Shown: positions 1 through 8,259 of the stretch, one piece after another
Position numbering within the stretch: position 1 is the stretch's first letter
How the letters are laid out: each line of letters starts with the position of its first letter
Origin: JBOHUX01 sp050734915
GTDB taxonomy: Bacteria > Chloroflexota > Dormibacteria > Dormibacterales > Dormibacteraceae
Direction: 5' to 3'
NCBI GenBank assembly: GCA_050734915.1
Contig: JBOHUX010000004.1
Span: forward strand, 1 to 29,535
DNA length: 29,535 nt
Made by a program: the position numbers and the translations under genes
The notes under the pieces: model-generated
Told to the model about the DNA's origin: nothing
Database searches by the model: none
The model's input: only the letters and a program-made list of their open reading frames with translations

Positions 1-573
1 GAGCCCGGGGGGGTCGGGCGGGGCCGCGCAACACCCGATCCGGCGCGGCGCCGCCGCCTGCTCGAAGGGGCGGTCGCCGGGCCCGGTCAGGCGCTGCTGT
101 TCGAGGCCGAGCTGGGCCTGGTCGCCGAGGTGGCCGGCGAACGTGAAGAAGGTGAGCTCGGCGCGGAGGACCTCTTTCAGGCGGGCGCCCTCGGCCTCTT
201 GGCGGCGATCCGCGAGCTGGGGGTCGAGAGCGCGGATCCGGACTCGTTCGAGACGGTGGCCCGGGGCCGGATCCGGTCGGCGATGGATGCCGCCGCCGCG
301 GAGGAGGCCGCCTCCAGGGCTGACCAGATGCGCATCATCGAGGCGATGACCGACTACGAGAGGGTCGAGCTGGCTCTCGCCCGCCGCCTCAGGCGCCCCG
401 CGACGGCCGCCGAGATGGGCGAGAAGCTGGAGTGGTCGGCCGCGCGCGTGGAGGCGGTCGGCGAAAAAGTCGGGCAGACCCGCGATGCTCACGACGAAGA
501 GCTGGTCCAGTATCTGGATCCCGAATCCGAGGGGAGCATCGGGCGGATCGGCGACGATGGCGTCAGTGGCTGA
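1..573 (+). CDS. Sigma-70-family protein (partial, regions 2-3 only)
   Basis: The frame is open from the first base, so the N-terminus lies outside the window; a GTG at 130 is only an internal option. The visible 190 residues resemble sigma-70 region 2: a stretch like 'EAELGLVAEVA' followed by 'EDLFQAGALGLLAAIREL' matches the EANLRLV...EDLIQEGNLGLMRA pattern. A region 3-like helix pair follows ('ALARRLRRPATAAEMGEKL', compare RELGREPTxEEIAexLG). The protein then runs through an acidic linker of the kind that precedes region 4 and stops at 571-573 with no region 4. It would bind core RNA polymerase and possibly a -10 element, but it lacks the -35-binding helix-turn-helix. The stop lies inside the start of gcvT (17-bp overlap). 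Family call is fairly sure; function as an active sigma factor is uncertain. Confidence 0.6.
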   Translation, partial: EPGGVGRGRATPDPARRRRLLEGAVAGPGQALLFEAELGLVAEVAGEREEGELGAEDLFQAGALGLLAAIRELGVESADPDSFETVARGRIRSAMDAAAAEEAASRADQMRIIEAMTDYERVELALARRLRRPATAAEMGEKLEWSAARVEAVGEKVGQTRDAHDEELVQYLDPESEGSIGRIGDDGVSG

Positions 574-1681
574 GCGGACCGCCCTTCATCGGCGTCACCT
601 CGCGCTCGGCGGACACATGGTCGAGTTCGGCGGCTGGGAGCTGCCGCAGCAGTACGGTTCCGTCCGCGATGAGCACCTCGCGGTCCGCCAGAGGGCGGGG
701 CTCTTCGACCTCAGCCACATGGGGCGGCTGGAAGTCCGCGGCCCGCGTGCCGGCGACTACCTGCAGCGGCTCCTCACCAACGACGTGACCCGGCTCGAGC
801 CCGGCCACGCCCAGTACACGCTCCTTTGCCGTGAGGATGGCGGGATCCTCGACGACCTCGTCGTCTACCGGGTCGGCGAGGATGATTTCAAGGTCGTCGT
901 CAACGCTTCCAACCGGCTCAAAGATCTGGCCTGGATGCACGACCACGCTCCCCCCGGGATCGAGCTCCGGGACCGGACCGGCGAGGTGAGCCTGCTCGCC
1001 CTTCAGGGACCCCGGGCGGGGGACGTCCTCCGGGTGCTGGACTTCGACATCGACGCTCTCACCCACTTCGGGTTCACCGAGGAGCGGGCCCTGGCCGGGG
1101 TCCCGGTGCTGATCTCGCGAACCGGCTACACGGGCGAGGACGGCGTCGAGGTGTTCGTCTCCGCGGAGCGCGCGGACCAGGTATGGGACGGGATCCTGGC
1201 GGCGGGCAGGGGCCTGGGCGTGACGCCCTGCGGCCTCGGCGCCCGAGACGCGTGCCGGCTGGAGGCGGCGCTGCGGCTCTACGGACACGACATCGATGAG
1301 AGCACCAACGCCTATGAGGTGGGGCTGGGCTGGGTGGTCAAGCTCGGCAAGGGTGAGTTCGTGGGTCGCGACGCCCTGACCGTGGTCAAGGAGGCCGGTC
1401 CCCGGCGGGAGACGATCGGGCTCAACTGCGACGGTCGAGCCATCCCGAGGCATGGCTGCCCGGTCCACGTCGATGGCCGCCGGATCGGGGCCGTGAGCAG
1501 CGGCACCTTCTCCCTCTGGCTCAAACGTGGAATCGCGATGGCCATGGTCGAGCGGGGCGCGGTGGTGCCGGGTGAGGCGGTCAGCGTCGAGGTTCGGGGA
1601 GCGCCGCAGCCGGCGCACGCGACGCCGCTGCCCTTCTACCGGGGCTCGGTGAGGCCGGCGCCCGCCGCCAAGGGCGCATGA
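557..1681 (+). CDS. gcvT: Glycine cleavage system T protein (aminomethyltransferase)
   Basis: GcvT takes the aminomethyl group from lipoyl-GcvH, releases ammonia and passes the methylene unit to tetrahydrofolate. The 374-aa product has the usual family length. The N-terminus reads ALHRRHLALGGHMVEFGGWE, as in other T proteins; 'FDLSHMGRLEV' and 'RTGYTGEDGVEVF' are the folate/aminomethyl-site blocks, and 'CGLGARDACRLEAALRLYGH' is the conserved C-terminal signature. ATG 557 is preferred because it places the family start correctly; an in-frame start at 485 would add 24 unrelated residues and overlap the upstream sigma-like gene further. It is first of the gcv operon, followed 55 bp later by gcvH. 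No glycine riboswitch motif was seen ahead of it, although the promoter may lie outside the window. Confidence 0.96.
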   Translation: MASVAERTALHRRHLALGGHMVEFGGWELPQQYGSVRDEHLAVRQRAGLFDLSHMGRLEVRGPRAGDYLQRLLTNDVTRLEPGHAQYTLLCREDGGILDDLVVYRVGEDDFKVVVNASNRLKDLAWMHDHAPPGIELRDRTGEVSLLALQGPRAGDVLRVLDFDIDALTHFGFTEERALAGVPVLISRTGYTGEDGVEVFVSAERADQVWDGILAAGRGLGVTPCGLGARDACRLEAALRLYGHDIDESTNAYEVGLGWVVKLGKGEFVGRDALTVVKEAGPRRETIGLNCDGRAIPRHGCPVHVDGRRIGAVSSGTFSLWLKRGIAMAMVERGAVVPGEAVSVEVRGAPQPAHATPLPFYRGSVRPAPAAKGA

Positions 1682-1736
1682 GAACAGATCGACAGAGCTC
1701 GGGCGCCTGGGCGCCGGCGGCGAGTTGGGAGGGGTG

Positions 1737-2135
1737 ATGCCAGAGCAGCCGGGAGCGGATCGTCGGTACTCGGAGACGCACGAGTGGGTGAGCGCCGCCG
1801 GCGGTGAGGCCACCATCGGCATCACCGACTTCGCGCAGGCGCAGCTCGGCGACGTGGTCTTCCTGGAACTGCCTCGGGTGGGTGCCAGGCTGAGCGCGGG
1901 GGATGCGTTCGGGGTGATCGAATCGGTCAAGGCCGCGTCGGATCTGTACAGTCCGGTCTCCGGCACCGTGGTCGCCGTCAACGAGGCTCTCAGCGAGACG
2001 CCCGAGCTGGTCAACCGGGATCCCCTCGGCGAGGGCTGGCTGCTGAGGCTCGAGCTGGGCGGCGAGCCACCATCCCACCTGCTCGACGAGGCGGGCTACA
2101 AGAAGCTGACGGAAGGCTCCTCGTACCCACGGTGA
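1737..2135 (+). CDS. gcvH: Glycine cleavage system H protein (lipoyl carrier)
   Basis: 132-aa lipoyl-domain carrier that shuttles the aminomethyl arm between GcvP, GcvT and the L protein. The signature 'YSETHEWV' near the N-terminus and the lipoylation loop 'GVIESVKAASDLYSPVSG' are both intact; the lipoyl lysine is about residue 65. ATG 1737 is chosen because a GGGAGGGG Shine-Dalgarno tract lies just upstream and the start fits the family; TTG 1725 and GTG 1734 are in-frame alternatives. It is second gene of the gcv operon. Its stop codon overlaps a GTG (GTGA at 2132-2135) that opens a doubtful 90-codon frame reaching gcvPA. No dihydrolipoamide dehydrogenase (L protein) gene is present in the window, so that subunit must be encoded elsewhere. 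Confidence 0.96.
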   Translation: MPEQPGADRRYSETHEWVSAAGGEATIGITDFAQAQLGDVVFLELPRVGARLSAGDAFGVIESVKAASDLYSPVSGTVVAVNEALSETPELVNRDPLGEGWLLRLELGGEPPSHLLDEAGYKKLTEGSSYPR

Positions 2136-2404
2136 GTTTGGCAAGCCTCCTTCTTTCCGACCTGTCTTGCCGGCCCCGCCCCTCCGCCTCATTCTCCGAC
2201 CCGACAACCGACAACTCTCTGGGGGGTGGTGTTGGTGGGTGCCTCGGCGCGGGGCACGGGAGCGCAGGCAGGCGCGGCTGCGTAGACGAGGAGCGGATGC
2301 GGGGTCCACGGGAGCTCGGGGAATTCGTCGGGTGCCCAGGCCGGGCCCGCAGACGGGGCGCACGGGTGCCGAGGATCCGTCGATATTCCGAGTCGCTCAG
2401 CTGA
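2132..2404 (+). other. Doubtful 90-codon frame filling the gcvH-gcvPA gap
   Basis: The 271 bp between gcvH and gcvPA hold no recognised gene. One frame opens with a GTG overlapping the gcvH stop (GTGA) and closes 2 bp before the gcvPA ATG, so it fills the gap exactly. The product is 90 residues, rich in Gly, Arg and Ser, with four Cys and no domain I know. By eye its third-position GC is about 74 %, lower than the neighbouring genes, and another frame (from 2167, fused to gcvPA) is open too. I read it as more likely non-coding, but the fit is notable. The left half is pyrimidine-rich and is followed by a G-rich tract at 2221-2239. Confidence 0.2.
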
Positions 2405-2406
2405 CG

Positions 2407-3735
2407 ATGCCATATCTGGTGCATTCGTCCGGGGATCGTGAGGCCATGCTGGAGGCGATCGGCGCCTCCTCGATGGAAGACCTCCTGGTCGACATCCCGA
2501 GCCGACTCCGGCTGCCGGCCCTCGACCTCGAGCCAGGGCTCTCGGAGCAGGAGACGATGAGCCGTCTTCGGGGCCTGGCGGCGGCCAACAGGGTCTTCGA
2601 CGACCGGCTCACCTTCCGGGGCGGCGGCGTCTACCGCCGGTTCATCCCCTCGGTGGTCCCGGCGGTGATCTCCAAGCCCGAGTTCTACACCGCCTACACC
2701 CCCTATCAGCCCGAGGCGAGCCAGGGTTGGCTGCAGGCCATCTTCGAGTTCCAGACGCTGATCGCCGAGCTGACCGGGATGGACGTAGCCAACGCCTCCC
2801 TCTATGACGGTGCCACCGCGCTCGCCGAGGCGGCCATGATGGCGGTCGTTCAAACCGGCCGCCACGACGTCCTGGTCGCGGGCTACCTCCATCCCGAATA
2901 CCTGGAGGTGCTGAGGTGCTACGGGGACGGCCGCGGCTTTCGGGTCCTCGAGGCCCGCCCCCCGTCGGGCCGAGGAACGCTCCCCCCTGATGCGCTCGCG
3001 GGACTGGGCGCCCAGACGGCGGCTCTCGTCTTCCAGCAGCCCAACTTCCTGGGCTTGGTGGAGGACGCGCCCTCGCTCACCGAGGCCGCCCACGCCACGG
3101 GCGCGCTGGCGATCGCCTGCGTCGATCCCATCAGCCTCGCCCTACTGGCGCCCCCCGGCGAATATGGGGCCGACGTCGCCGTCGGCGAGGGCCAGCAACT
3201 GGGACTGACGCCGAGCTTCGGGGGGCCACACGTGGGCCTCATCGCCTGCCGCCAGGAGCTGGTCCGCAGGCTGCCGGGGCGCCTGGCCGGGGTCGCGCAC
3301 GACCGCCTCGGCCGGCGCGGCTTCGTGCTCACCCTGACCGCCCGCGAGCAGCACATCCGCCGCGAGAAGGCGACCTCCAACATCTGCACCAACCACGCGC
3401 TCTGCGCTCTCGCCGCCACCGCCTACCTGACCTACATGGGGCCGGACGGACTCGCCGAGATCGCCGAGGTCGGGTTCCGGCGCGCCCACGCGCTGGCCGG
3501 GCGCCTGGTCGAGCTGCCCGGGTTCGAGCCCGCCTTCGATGACGTGTTCGTGAACGAGTTCGCGGTCCGCGTGCCCGATCCGGAGCGCATCGTCGATGCC
3601 TGCGCGCGCCGGGGGATCCTGGCCGGCCTGCCCGTGGCGGGCTGGTTCCCCGAGCTGGCGGGGGTGGTCACCTTCTGCTGCACCGAGCTCAACGATGCCG
3701 CCGCCCTCGAGGAGCTGGTGGAGGCGTTGCGGTGA
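2407..3735 (+). CDS. gcvPA: Glycine dehydrogenase (decarboxylating) subunit 1
   Basis: N-terminal half of the PLP-dependent P protein, which decarboxylates glycine and loads the aminomethyl group on GcvH. This is the split two-subunit form found in many bacteria other than enterics. The 442-aa product starts MPYLVHSSGDREAMLEAIG, the normal start for the family, so ATG 2407 is chosen over the longer in-frame extension from 2167. Landmarks include 'FYTAYTPYQPE', 'SLYDGATA' and 'EQHIRREKATSNICT', all family blocks. The stop overlaps the gcvPB start by four bases (GTGA), which implies translational coupling and equal production of both halves. Confidence 0.95.
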   Translation: MPYLVHSSGDREAMLEAIGASSMEDLLVDIPSRLRLPALDLEPGLSEQETMSRLRGLAAANRVFDDRLTFRGGGVYRRFIPSVVPAVISKPEFYTAYTPYQPEASQGWLQAIFEFQTLIAELTGMDVANASLYDGATALAEAAMMAVVQTGRHDVLVAGYLHPEYLEVLRCYGDGRGFRVLEARPPSGRGTLPPDALAGLGAQTAALVFQQPNFLGLVEDAPSLTEAAHATGALAIACVDPISLALLAPPGEYGADVAVGEGQQLGLTPSFGGPHVGLIACRQELVRRLPGRLAGVAHDRLGRRGFVLTLTAREQHIRREKATSNICTNHALCALAATAYLTYMGPDGLAEIAEVGFRRAHALAGRLVELPGFEPAFDDVFVNEFAVRVPDPERIVDACARRGILAGLPVAGWFPELAGVVTFCCTELNDAAALEELVEALR

Positions 3736-5222
3736 CCGAGGATCTCTCCTTCGAGAAGAGCCGGCCGACCCTCGCGGGCCCACGCCTGCCCCGGGCGGGG
3801 GTCGAGGGCCCTGGACCGGAGACGGTGCCCGCGCGTCTTCGCCGCCGGGTGCCGCCCCGGCTCCCCCGCCTCAGCGAACCCGAGGTGATGCGCCACTTCA
3901 GCCGGCTCTCGGCGATGAACTACTCGATCAGCGAGAACTTCTATCCGCTCGGCAGCTGCACCATGAAGTACAACCCCGTCGCCAACGAGATCGCCGCCTC
4001 GCTGACGGGCTTCGCCTACCTCCATCCCTACCAGGACGAGGCCACCGTTCAGGGGGCGCTGGAGCTGATGTGGGATCTGGAGCGGATGCTCTGCCGGATC
4101 GTGGGCGTGGACAGGGTCTCGCTGCAGCCGGCCGCCGGCGCCCATGGCGAGTGGACCGCGCTGCGCATGATCCAGGCCTTCCATCGCTCGGCGGGCGATG
4201 ACCGGACCGAGGTCCTGGTTCCCGACAGCGCCCACGGCACCAACCCCGCCAGCGCCGCGCTCTGCGGCTTCAAGGTGGTCGAGGTCCGCTCCGGCGCCGA
4301 CGGCCGGATCAGCCTCAGCGACCTCGTCTCGAAGCTCTCGACTCGCGTCGCGGCGCTGATGCTCACCAACCCCAACACCCTGGGGCTGTTCGAGCGGGAG
4401 ATCCTCGAGGTGGCCGAGGTGGTGCACGCGACAGGCGCCAAGCTCTATTACGACGGCGCCAATCTCAACGCCCTCATGGGCATCTGCCGGCCTGGCGACA
4501 TGGGGTTCGACGCGGTCCACCTGAACCTCCACAAGACCTTCACGACCCCTCACGGCGGCGGCGGTCCGGGCTCCGGGCCGGTGGGCGTCAAGTCCGACCT
4601 GGAGCCCTTCCTCCCCGTGCCCGTGATCGCTCGCGGCCCCGACGGGACCTTCCATCTGAACCACCGGCGTCCGCAGAGCATCGGGCGCGTCCGCACCTTC
4701 TACGGAAACTTCGGCATGCTGGTGCGCGCCTACACCTACATCCTGGCCATGGGCGCTGACGGCCTCGAGCAGGCGTCGCGGGACGCCGTGCTGGCCGCCA
4801 ACTACGTCCGCAGCCGGCTGGGGGGCATCCTCGAGCTGCCCCACGACGGGCCTTGCCAGCACGAGTTCGTCGCCTCCGCCCGCAACCTCGTCCCCTGCGG
4901 TGTGAGGGCGCTCGACGTCGCCAAGGGCCTCCTCCAGCGGGGCTTTTACGCGCCGACGATCTACTTCCCCCTGATCGTTCCGGACGCGGTCATGATCGAG
5001 CCCACCGAGACCGAGAGCAAGGCCACGCTCGACGCGTTCATCGCGGCCCTGACGCAAATCGCCCGGCTGGCGGAGGATGACCCCGGGCGCCTCCATGAGG
5101 AGCCTGACGTCCTGCCCGTCGGACGTCTCGACGAGGTGGCCGCGGCCCGGCATCCGGTGCTGCGCTGGCGGGCTCCCGAGGTGCCGCAGGCGGGAACAAC
5201 CAGTAGCAGCCGGGGGGGTTAG
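3732..5222 (+). CDS. gcvPB: Glycine dehydrogenase (decarboxylating) subunit 2
   Basis: C-terminal half of the P protein and the PLP-binding subunit. The 496-aa product carries 'NYSISENFYPLGSCTMKYNP', the 'DSAHGTNPASA' block, and 'HLNLHKTFTTPHGGGGPG', in which the lysine at about residue 268 forms the Schiff base with PLP. The GTG start at 3732 lies in a GTGA overlap with gcvPA. The C-terminus is about 10-20 residues longer than usual and ends in a Ser/Gly-rich tail of no clear meaning. It is the last gcv gene; the 90 bp before gyrB contain a candidate promoter, so gyrB is probably transcribed separately as well. Confidence 0.95.
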   Translation: MTEDLSFEKSRPTLAGPRLPRAGVEGPGPETVPARLRRRVPPRLPRLSEPEVMRHFSRLSAMNYSISENFYPLGSCTMKYNPVANEIAASLTGFAYLHPYQDEATVQGALELMWDLERMLCRIVGVDRVSLQPAAGAHGEWTALRMIQAFHRSAGDDRTEVLVPDSAHGTNPASAALCGFKVVEVRSGADGRISLSDLVSKLSTRVAALMLTNPNTLGLFEREILEVAEVVHATGAKLYYDGANLNALMGICRPGDMGFDAVHLNLHKTFTTPHGGGGPGSGPVGVKSDLEPFLPVPVIARGPDGTFHLNHRRPQSIGRVRTFYGNFGMLVRAYTYILAMGADGLEQASRDAVLAANYVRSRLGGILELPHDGPCQHEFVASARNLVPCGVRALDVAKGLLQRGFYAPTIYFPLIVPDAVMIEPTETESKATLDAFIAALTQIARLAEDDPGRLHEEPDVLPVGRLDEVAAARHPVLRWRAPEVPQAGTTSSSRGG

Positions 5223-5235
5223 GGGCCACAGCATA

Positions 5236-5244
5236 TGGTAGAAT
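5236..5244 (+). promoter_or_regulatory. Candidate extended -10 promoter for gyrB
   Basis: TGGTAGAAT matches an extended -10 element (TGn followed by TAGAAT, 5 of 6 to TATAAT). It lies in the short AT-richer stretch between gcvPB and gyrB. No convincing -35 hexamer is seen 17 bp upstream, which is common for extended -10 promoters. It would give a leader of roughly 60 nt before the gyrB start. Confidence 0.4.
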
Positions 5245-5311
5245 CCATATTCAGGAGACCCTCAGGATTGGTTCAAGACGGCCCTTCGCCGAGCGGGGGG
5301 CTCAGCCGGGC

Positions 5312-7261
5312 GTGAGTGCCGAGATGAGCGAGCGCCCCACCCGCAGTCTCCGGCCCCGACCGCTGGGCGCCGACGTTGCCTACACCGCCGAGCAGATCCA
5401 GGTCCTGGAGGGCCTGGAGCCGGTCCGGCGGCGCCCCGGCATGTACATCGGGAGCACCGACTCGCGAGGCCTCCACCACCTCGTCTGGGAGCTGGTGGAC
5501 AACGCCGTGGACGAGGCCCTGGCCGGGGAGTGCGACCGCATCGTGGTCGTCCTCCATGCGGACGGCAGCGTCAGCGTCGAGGACAACGGACGCGGCATCC
5601 CGGTCGGCATGCACCCGACCGAGAACCGCTCGGCGCTGGAGGTGGTGTTCACAGTGCTCCACGCCGGCGGCAAGTTCGGCGGCGGCGGCTACAAGGTCTC
5701 AGGCGGCCTCCACGGCGTCGGCTCGTCGGTCGTCAATGCGCTCAGCGAGCGCCTCGAGGCGCACGTCTACCGGGCCGGCAGGGAGCACGTGCAGGTCTAC
5801 GAGCGCGGGAACCCGGTGGCCCCCGTCAAGGTGGCCGGTAAGTCCGACAAGCGCGGGACGATGGTGCGCTTCTGGCCCGACCCCCAGGTCTTCCCCGAGC
5901 GGGGCTTCGACCGCGACCAGATCCTGAACCGGATGCGCGAGATGGCCTTCCTCAACAAGAGCCTGACCCTGGTGCTGGAGGACGAGAGCTTGGGTTACGG
6001 CCATACCTTCTACTTCGAGGGCGGCATCACGGCCTTCGTCAAGCACCTCAACCACGGCAAGAACGTCGTCAACTCGGTCCCCATCTACATGGAGCGGGAG
6101 ATCGAGGGGACCGCCATCGAGATCGCGCTGCAGTACAACCAGACCTTCGTCGAGAACGTGCTCCCGTTTGCCAACAACATCCACACCATCGAGGGCGGCA
6201 GCCACCTGACCGGCTTTCGGGCGGCGCTCACCAACGCCCTCAACCGCTACGCCCGCAAGGCCGCCATCCTGAAGGATCAGGATCCCAACCTGACCGGCGA
6301 CGACGTCCGCGAGGGGCTCACCGCCGTCATCAGTGTCAAGCTCCTGGAGCCGCAGTTCGAGGGCCAGACCAAGACCAAGCTGGGCAACGCCGAGGTCCAG
6401 GGCCACGTCTCCTCGGCGCTCTCCGACGGCCTCGCCCAGTACCTCGACGAGAACCCGTCCGAGGGCAGGCGGGTGATCGAGAAGTGCCTGACCGCCGCCC
6501 GCGCACGAGAGGCGGCCCGGCGCGCCCGCGACCTCGTCCAGCGCAAGAGCCTGCTCGAGAGCACCACCCTGCCCGGCAAGCTGGCCGACTGCTCGGAGCG
6601 CGATCCCGCCCTCTGCGAGCTCTACATCGTGGAGGGCGACAGCGCCGGGGGGTCCGCCAAGCAGGGTCGGGATCGCCGCTTCCAGGCCATCCTTCCGCTG
6701 CGAGGGAAGATCCTCAACGTCGAGAAGGCACGCATCGACAAGGTGCTGACGTCCGAGGAGATCCGGAACCTCATCACGGCGATGGGGACTGGGATCGGCG
6801 ACAAGTTCGAGATCGAGAGGATCCGCTACCACCGGATCATCACGATGACCGACGCGGACGTGGACGGATCGCACATTCGCACACTCCTGCTCACCTTCTT
6901 CTTCCGCTACTTCCCGGAGGTGATCGACCGCGGCTATCTCTACATGGCGCAGCCGCCCCTCTACAAGCTGACCAAGGGCAAGCAGGTCGCCTACGTATAC
7001 AACGAGGCGGAGAGGGAGCGCGAGGTGAGGCGGATGGGCGGCAAGGTCGAGCCGCAGCGCTTCAAGGGCCTCGGCGAGATGAACCCGGAGCAGCTCTGGG
7101 AGACGACCATGAACCCCGCCAACCGGGTCCTGCTCCAGGTCACGGTCGAGGACGTCGCCGCGGTGGCGGAGACCTTCGAGAAGCTGATGGGTCCCGATGT
7201 CGAGCCCCGCAAGAAGTTCATCCAGGCACACGCGAAGAGCGTGCGCAACCTGGACGTCTGA
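5312..7261 (+). CDS. gyrB: DNA gyrase subunit B
   Basis: ATPase subunit of DNA gyrase (A2B2), which introduces negative supercoils. The 649-aa product is the usual length for a GyrB without a large insertion. The GHKL ATPase motifs are 'ELVDNAVDEALAG' (catalytic Glu about residue 60), 'EDNGRGIPVG' and 'GGLHGVGSSVVNALS'. The TOPRIM part has 'IVEGDSAGGSAKQGRDRR', 'LPLRGKILNVEKAR' and 'TDADVDGSHIRTLLL', and the C-terminus has 'QRFKGLGEMNPEQLWETTMNP'. GTG 5312 gives the longest form; ATG 5324 is equally plausible, and neither has a strong SD. Gyrase rather than topo IV is supported by gyrA 2.3 kb downstream. plsX follows after 17 bp. Confidence 0.97.
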   Translation: MSAEMSERPTRSLRPRPLGADVAYTAEQIQVLEGLEPVRRRPGMYIGSTDSRGLHHLVWELVDNAVDEALAGECDRIVVVLHADGSVSVEDNGRGIPVGMHPTENRSALEVVFTVLHAGGKFGGGGYKVSGGLHGVGSSVVNALSERLEAHVYRAGREHVQVYERGNPVAPVKVAGKSDKRGTMVRFWPDPQVFPERGFDRDQILNRMREMAFLNKSLTLVLEDESLGYGHTFYFEGGITAFVKHLNHGKNVVNSVPIYMEREIEGTAIEIALQYNQTFVENVLPFANNIHTIEGGSHLTGFRAALTNALNRYARKAAILKDQDPNLTGDDVREGLTAVISVKLLEPQFEGQTKTKLGNAEVQGHVSSALSDGLAQYLDENPSEGRRVIEKCLTAARAREAARRARDLVQRKSLLESTTLPGKLADCSERDPALCELYIVEGDSAGGSAKQGRDRRFQAILPLRGKILNVEKARIDKVLTSEEIRNLITAMGTGIGDKFEIERIRYHRIITMTDADVDGSHIRTLLLTFFFRYFPEVIDRGYLYMAQPPLYKLTKGKQVAYVYNEAEREREVRRMGGKVEPQRFKGLGEMNPEQLWETTMNPANRVLLQVTVEDVAAVAETFEKLMGPDVEPRKKFIQAHAKSVRNLDV

Positions 7262-7265
7262 GCAC

Positions 7266-7285
7266 CCTGCAAGGCGCCTTGCAGG
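7266..7285. repeat. 20-bp perfect palindrome over the plsX start
   Basis: CCTGCAAGGCGCCTTGCAGG is a perfect 20-bp inverted repeat with no spacer, 5 bp after the gyrB stop. It covers the TTG start and the AAGG Shine-Dalgarno-like bases of plsX. It could be a protein-binding operator, or an mRNA hairpin or kissing site that hides the plsX start. Confidence 0.6.
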
Positions 7286-8259
7286 TCCGGATCGCGGTCG
7301 ACGGCATGGGTGGAGAGGGGGCGCCGGCCGCGATCGTCCAGGGGGCGGGCATGGCCGCCGAGGAGCTCGGCGTCGAGGTGCACGTGGTGGGTACGCCCGC
7401 CGCCGTCCAGCCCCTGCTGCCGCAGGACTCGAGGCTCCGATTCGTGCCCGCCACCCAGGTGATCGGGATGGCCGAGCATCCCGTCGAGGCGGTGCGTGGC
7501 AAGCAGGACTCGTCGATGAGCGTGTGTGCCCGGCTCGCCCGTGACGGCCAGGTGGACGGATGGGTCTCGGCCGGCAACTCGGGGGCCATCCTGGCCGCCG
7601 CGCTCCTCGTCCAGGGGCGCGTCAAGGGCGTCGAGAGGCCGGCCATCGGCTCGGTCGTGCCGACCGCGGTCGGGCACGCCTACTTCCTGGACGTGGGGGC
7701 GAACGTGGACTGCAAGCCACAGTACCTGGAGCAGTTCGCGCACATGGGCGCCGTCTACGCGCGCGAACTTCTGGGCAAGGAGGATCCCCGGGTCGGGCTG
7801 CTCAGCAACGGTGGTGAGCGGAGCAAGGGCGATGAGCTGGTCCGCGATGCGCACGCGCGCATCGAGCGCTCCCATCTCAACTTCGTGGGCAACGTGGAGG
7901 GGCCCGACATCTTCGCGGGCCGCGTCGATGTGGTGGTGGCGGACGGCTTCGTCGGCAACGTGGCGGTCAAGATGGCCGAGGCGACGGCCGACTTCCTCCT
8001 GCACACACTCCGTGACGAGCTGAACAGCTCTCCGTCCACCCGGCTGGGTGGCCTCCTGATCCGGGCCAAGGTCCAGGGCATGCGCGCGCGGATAGACTGG
8101 CGTGAGTTCGGCGGCGGGCCGCTGCTCGGCATCGACGGAGTGGCGGTGGTTGCCCACGGGCGCTCCGACGCGCGGGCGATCCGAAACGCGATCAGGGTCG
8201 CGCGCGACGCGGTCGAGCACGGGCTCGTCGCGAAGGTCAGGGAGGCGATCGGCAGGTGA
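7279..8259 (+). CDS. plsX: Phosphate acyltransferase PlsX
   Basis: PlsX makes acyl-phosphate from acyl-ACP for the PlsX/PlsY route of phosphatidic acid synthesis; it is a peripheral membrane enzyme. The product is 326 aa from TTG 7279, with the N-terminus 'VRIAVDGMGGEGAP' (family: xIAxDAMGGDxAP), 'GWVSAGNSGA', 'LDVGANVDCKP' and 'VVADGFVGNVAVKMAE', all conserved blocks. The start is uncertain: the only codons ahead of the conserved region are CTG 7267 and TTG 7279, and both lie in a 20-bp palindrome. It sits 17 bp after gyrB and its stop overlaps the GTG of fabF by four bases. Usual partners fabD, fabG and acpP are absent from the window. Confidence 0.93.
   Translation: MQVRIAVDGMGGEGAPAAIVQGAGMAAEELGVEVHVVGTPAAVQPLLPQDSRLRFVPATQVIGMAEHPVEAVRGKQDSSMSVCARLARDGQVDGWVSAGNSGAILAAALLVQGRVKGVERPAIGSVVPTAVGHAYFLDVGANVDCKPQYLEQFAHMGAVYARELLGKEDPRVGLLSNGGERSKGDELVRDAHARIERSHLNFVGNVEGPDIFAGRVDVVVADGFVGNVAVKMAEATADFLLHTLRDELNSSPSTRLGGLLIRAKVQGMRARIDWREFGGGPLLGIDGVAVVAHGRSDARAIRNAIRVARDAVEHGLVAKVREAIGR

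Noticed and set aside
2167..2406. In-frame N-terminal extension of gcvPA
   Set aside because: The translation is Arg/Pro-rich and unlike any GcvPA; the family start fits ATG 2407.
2136..2406. Glycine riboswitch in the gcv operon
   Set aside because: I looked for the conserved aptamer cores and found none here or ahead of gcvT.
3432..5234. 600-codon minus-strand frame across gcvPA/gcvPB
   Set aside because: Antisense shadow of two clearly identified genes; no domain and biased composition.
5699..7231. 510-codon minus-strand frame within gyrB, with smaller ones at 6991-8220 and 7755-9506
   Set aside because: Antisense shadows of gyrB, plsX and fabF.
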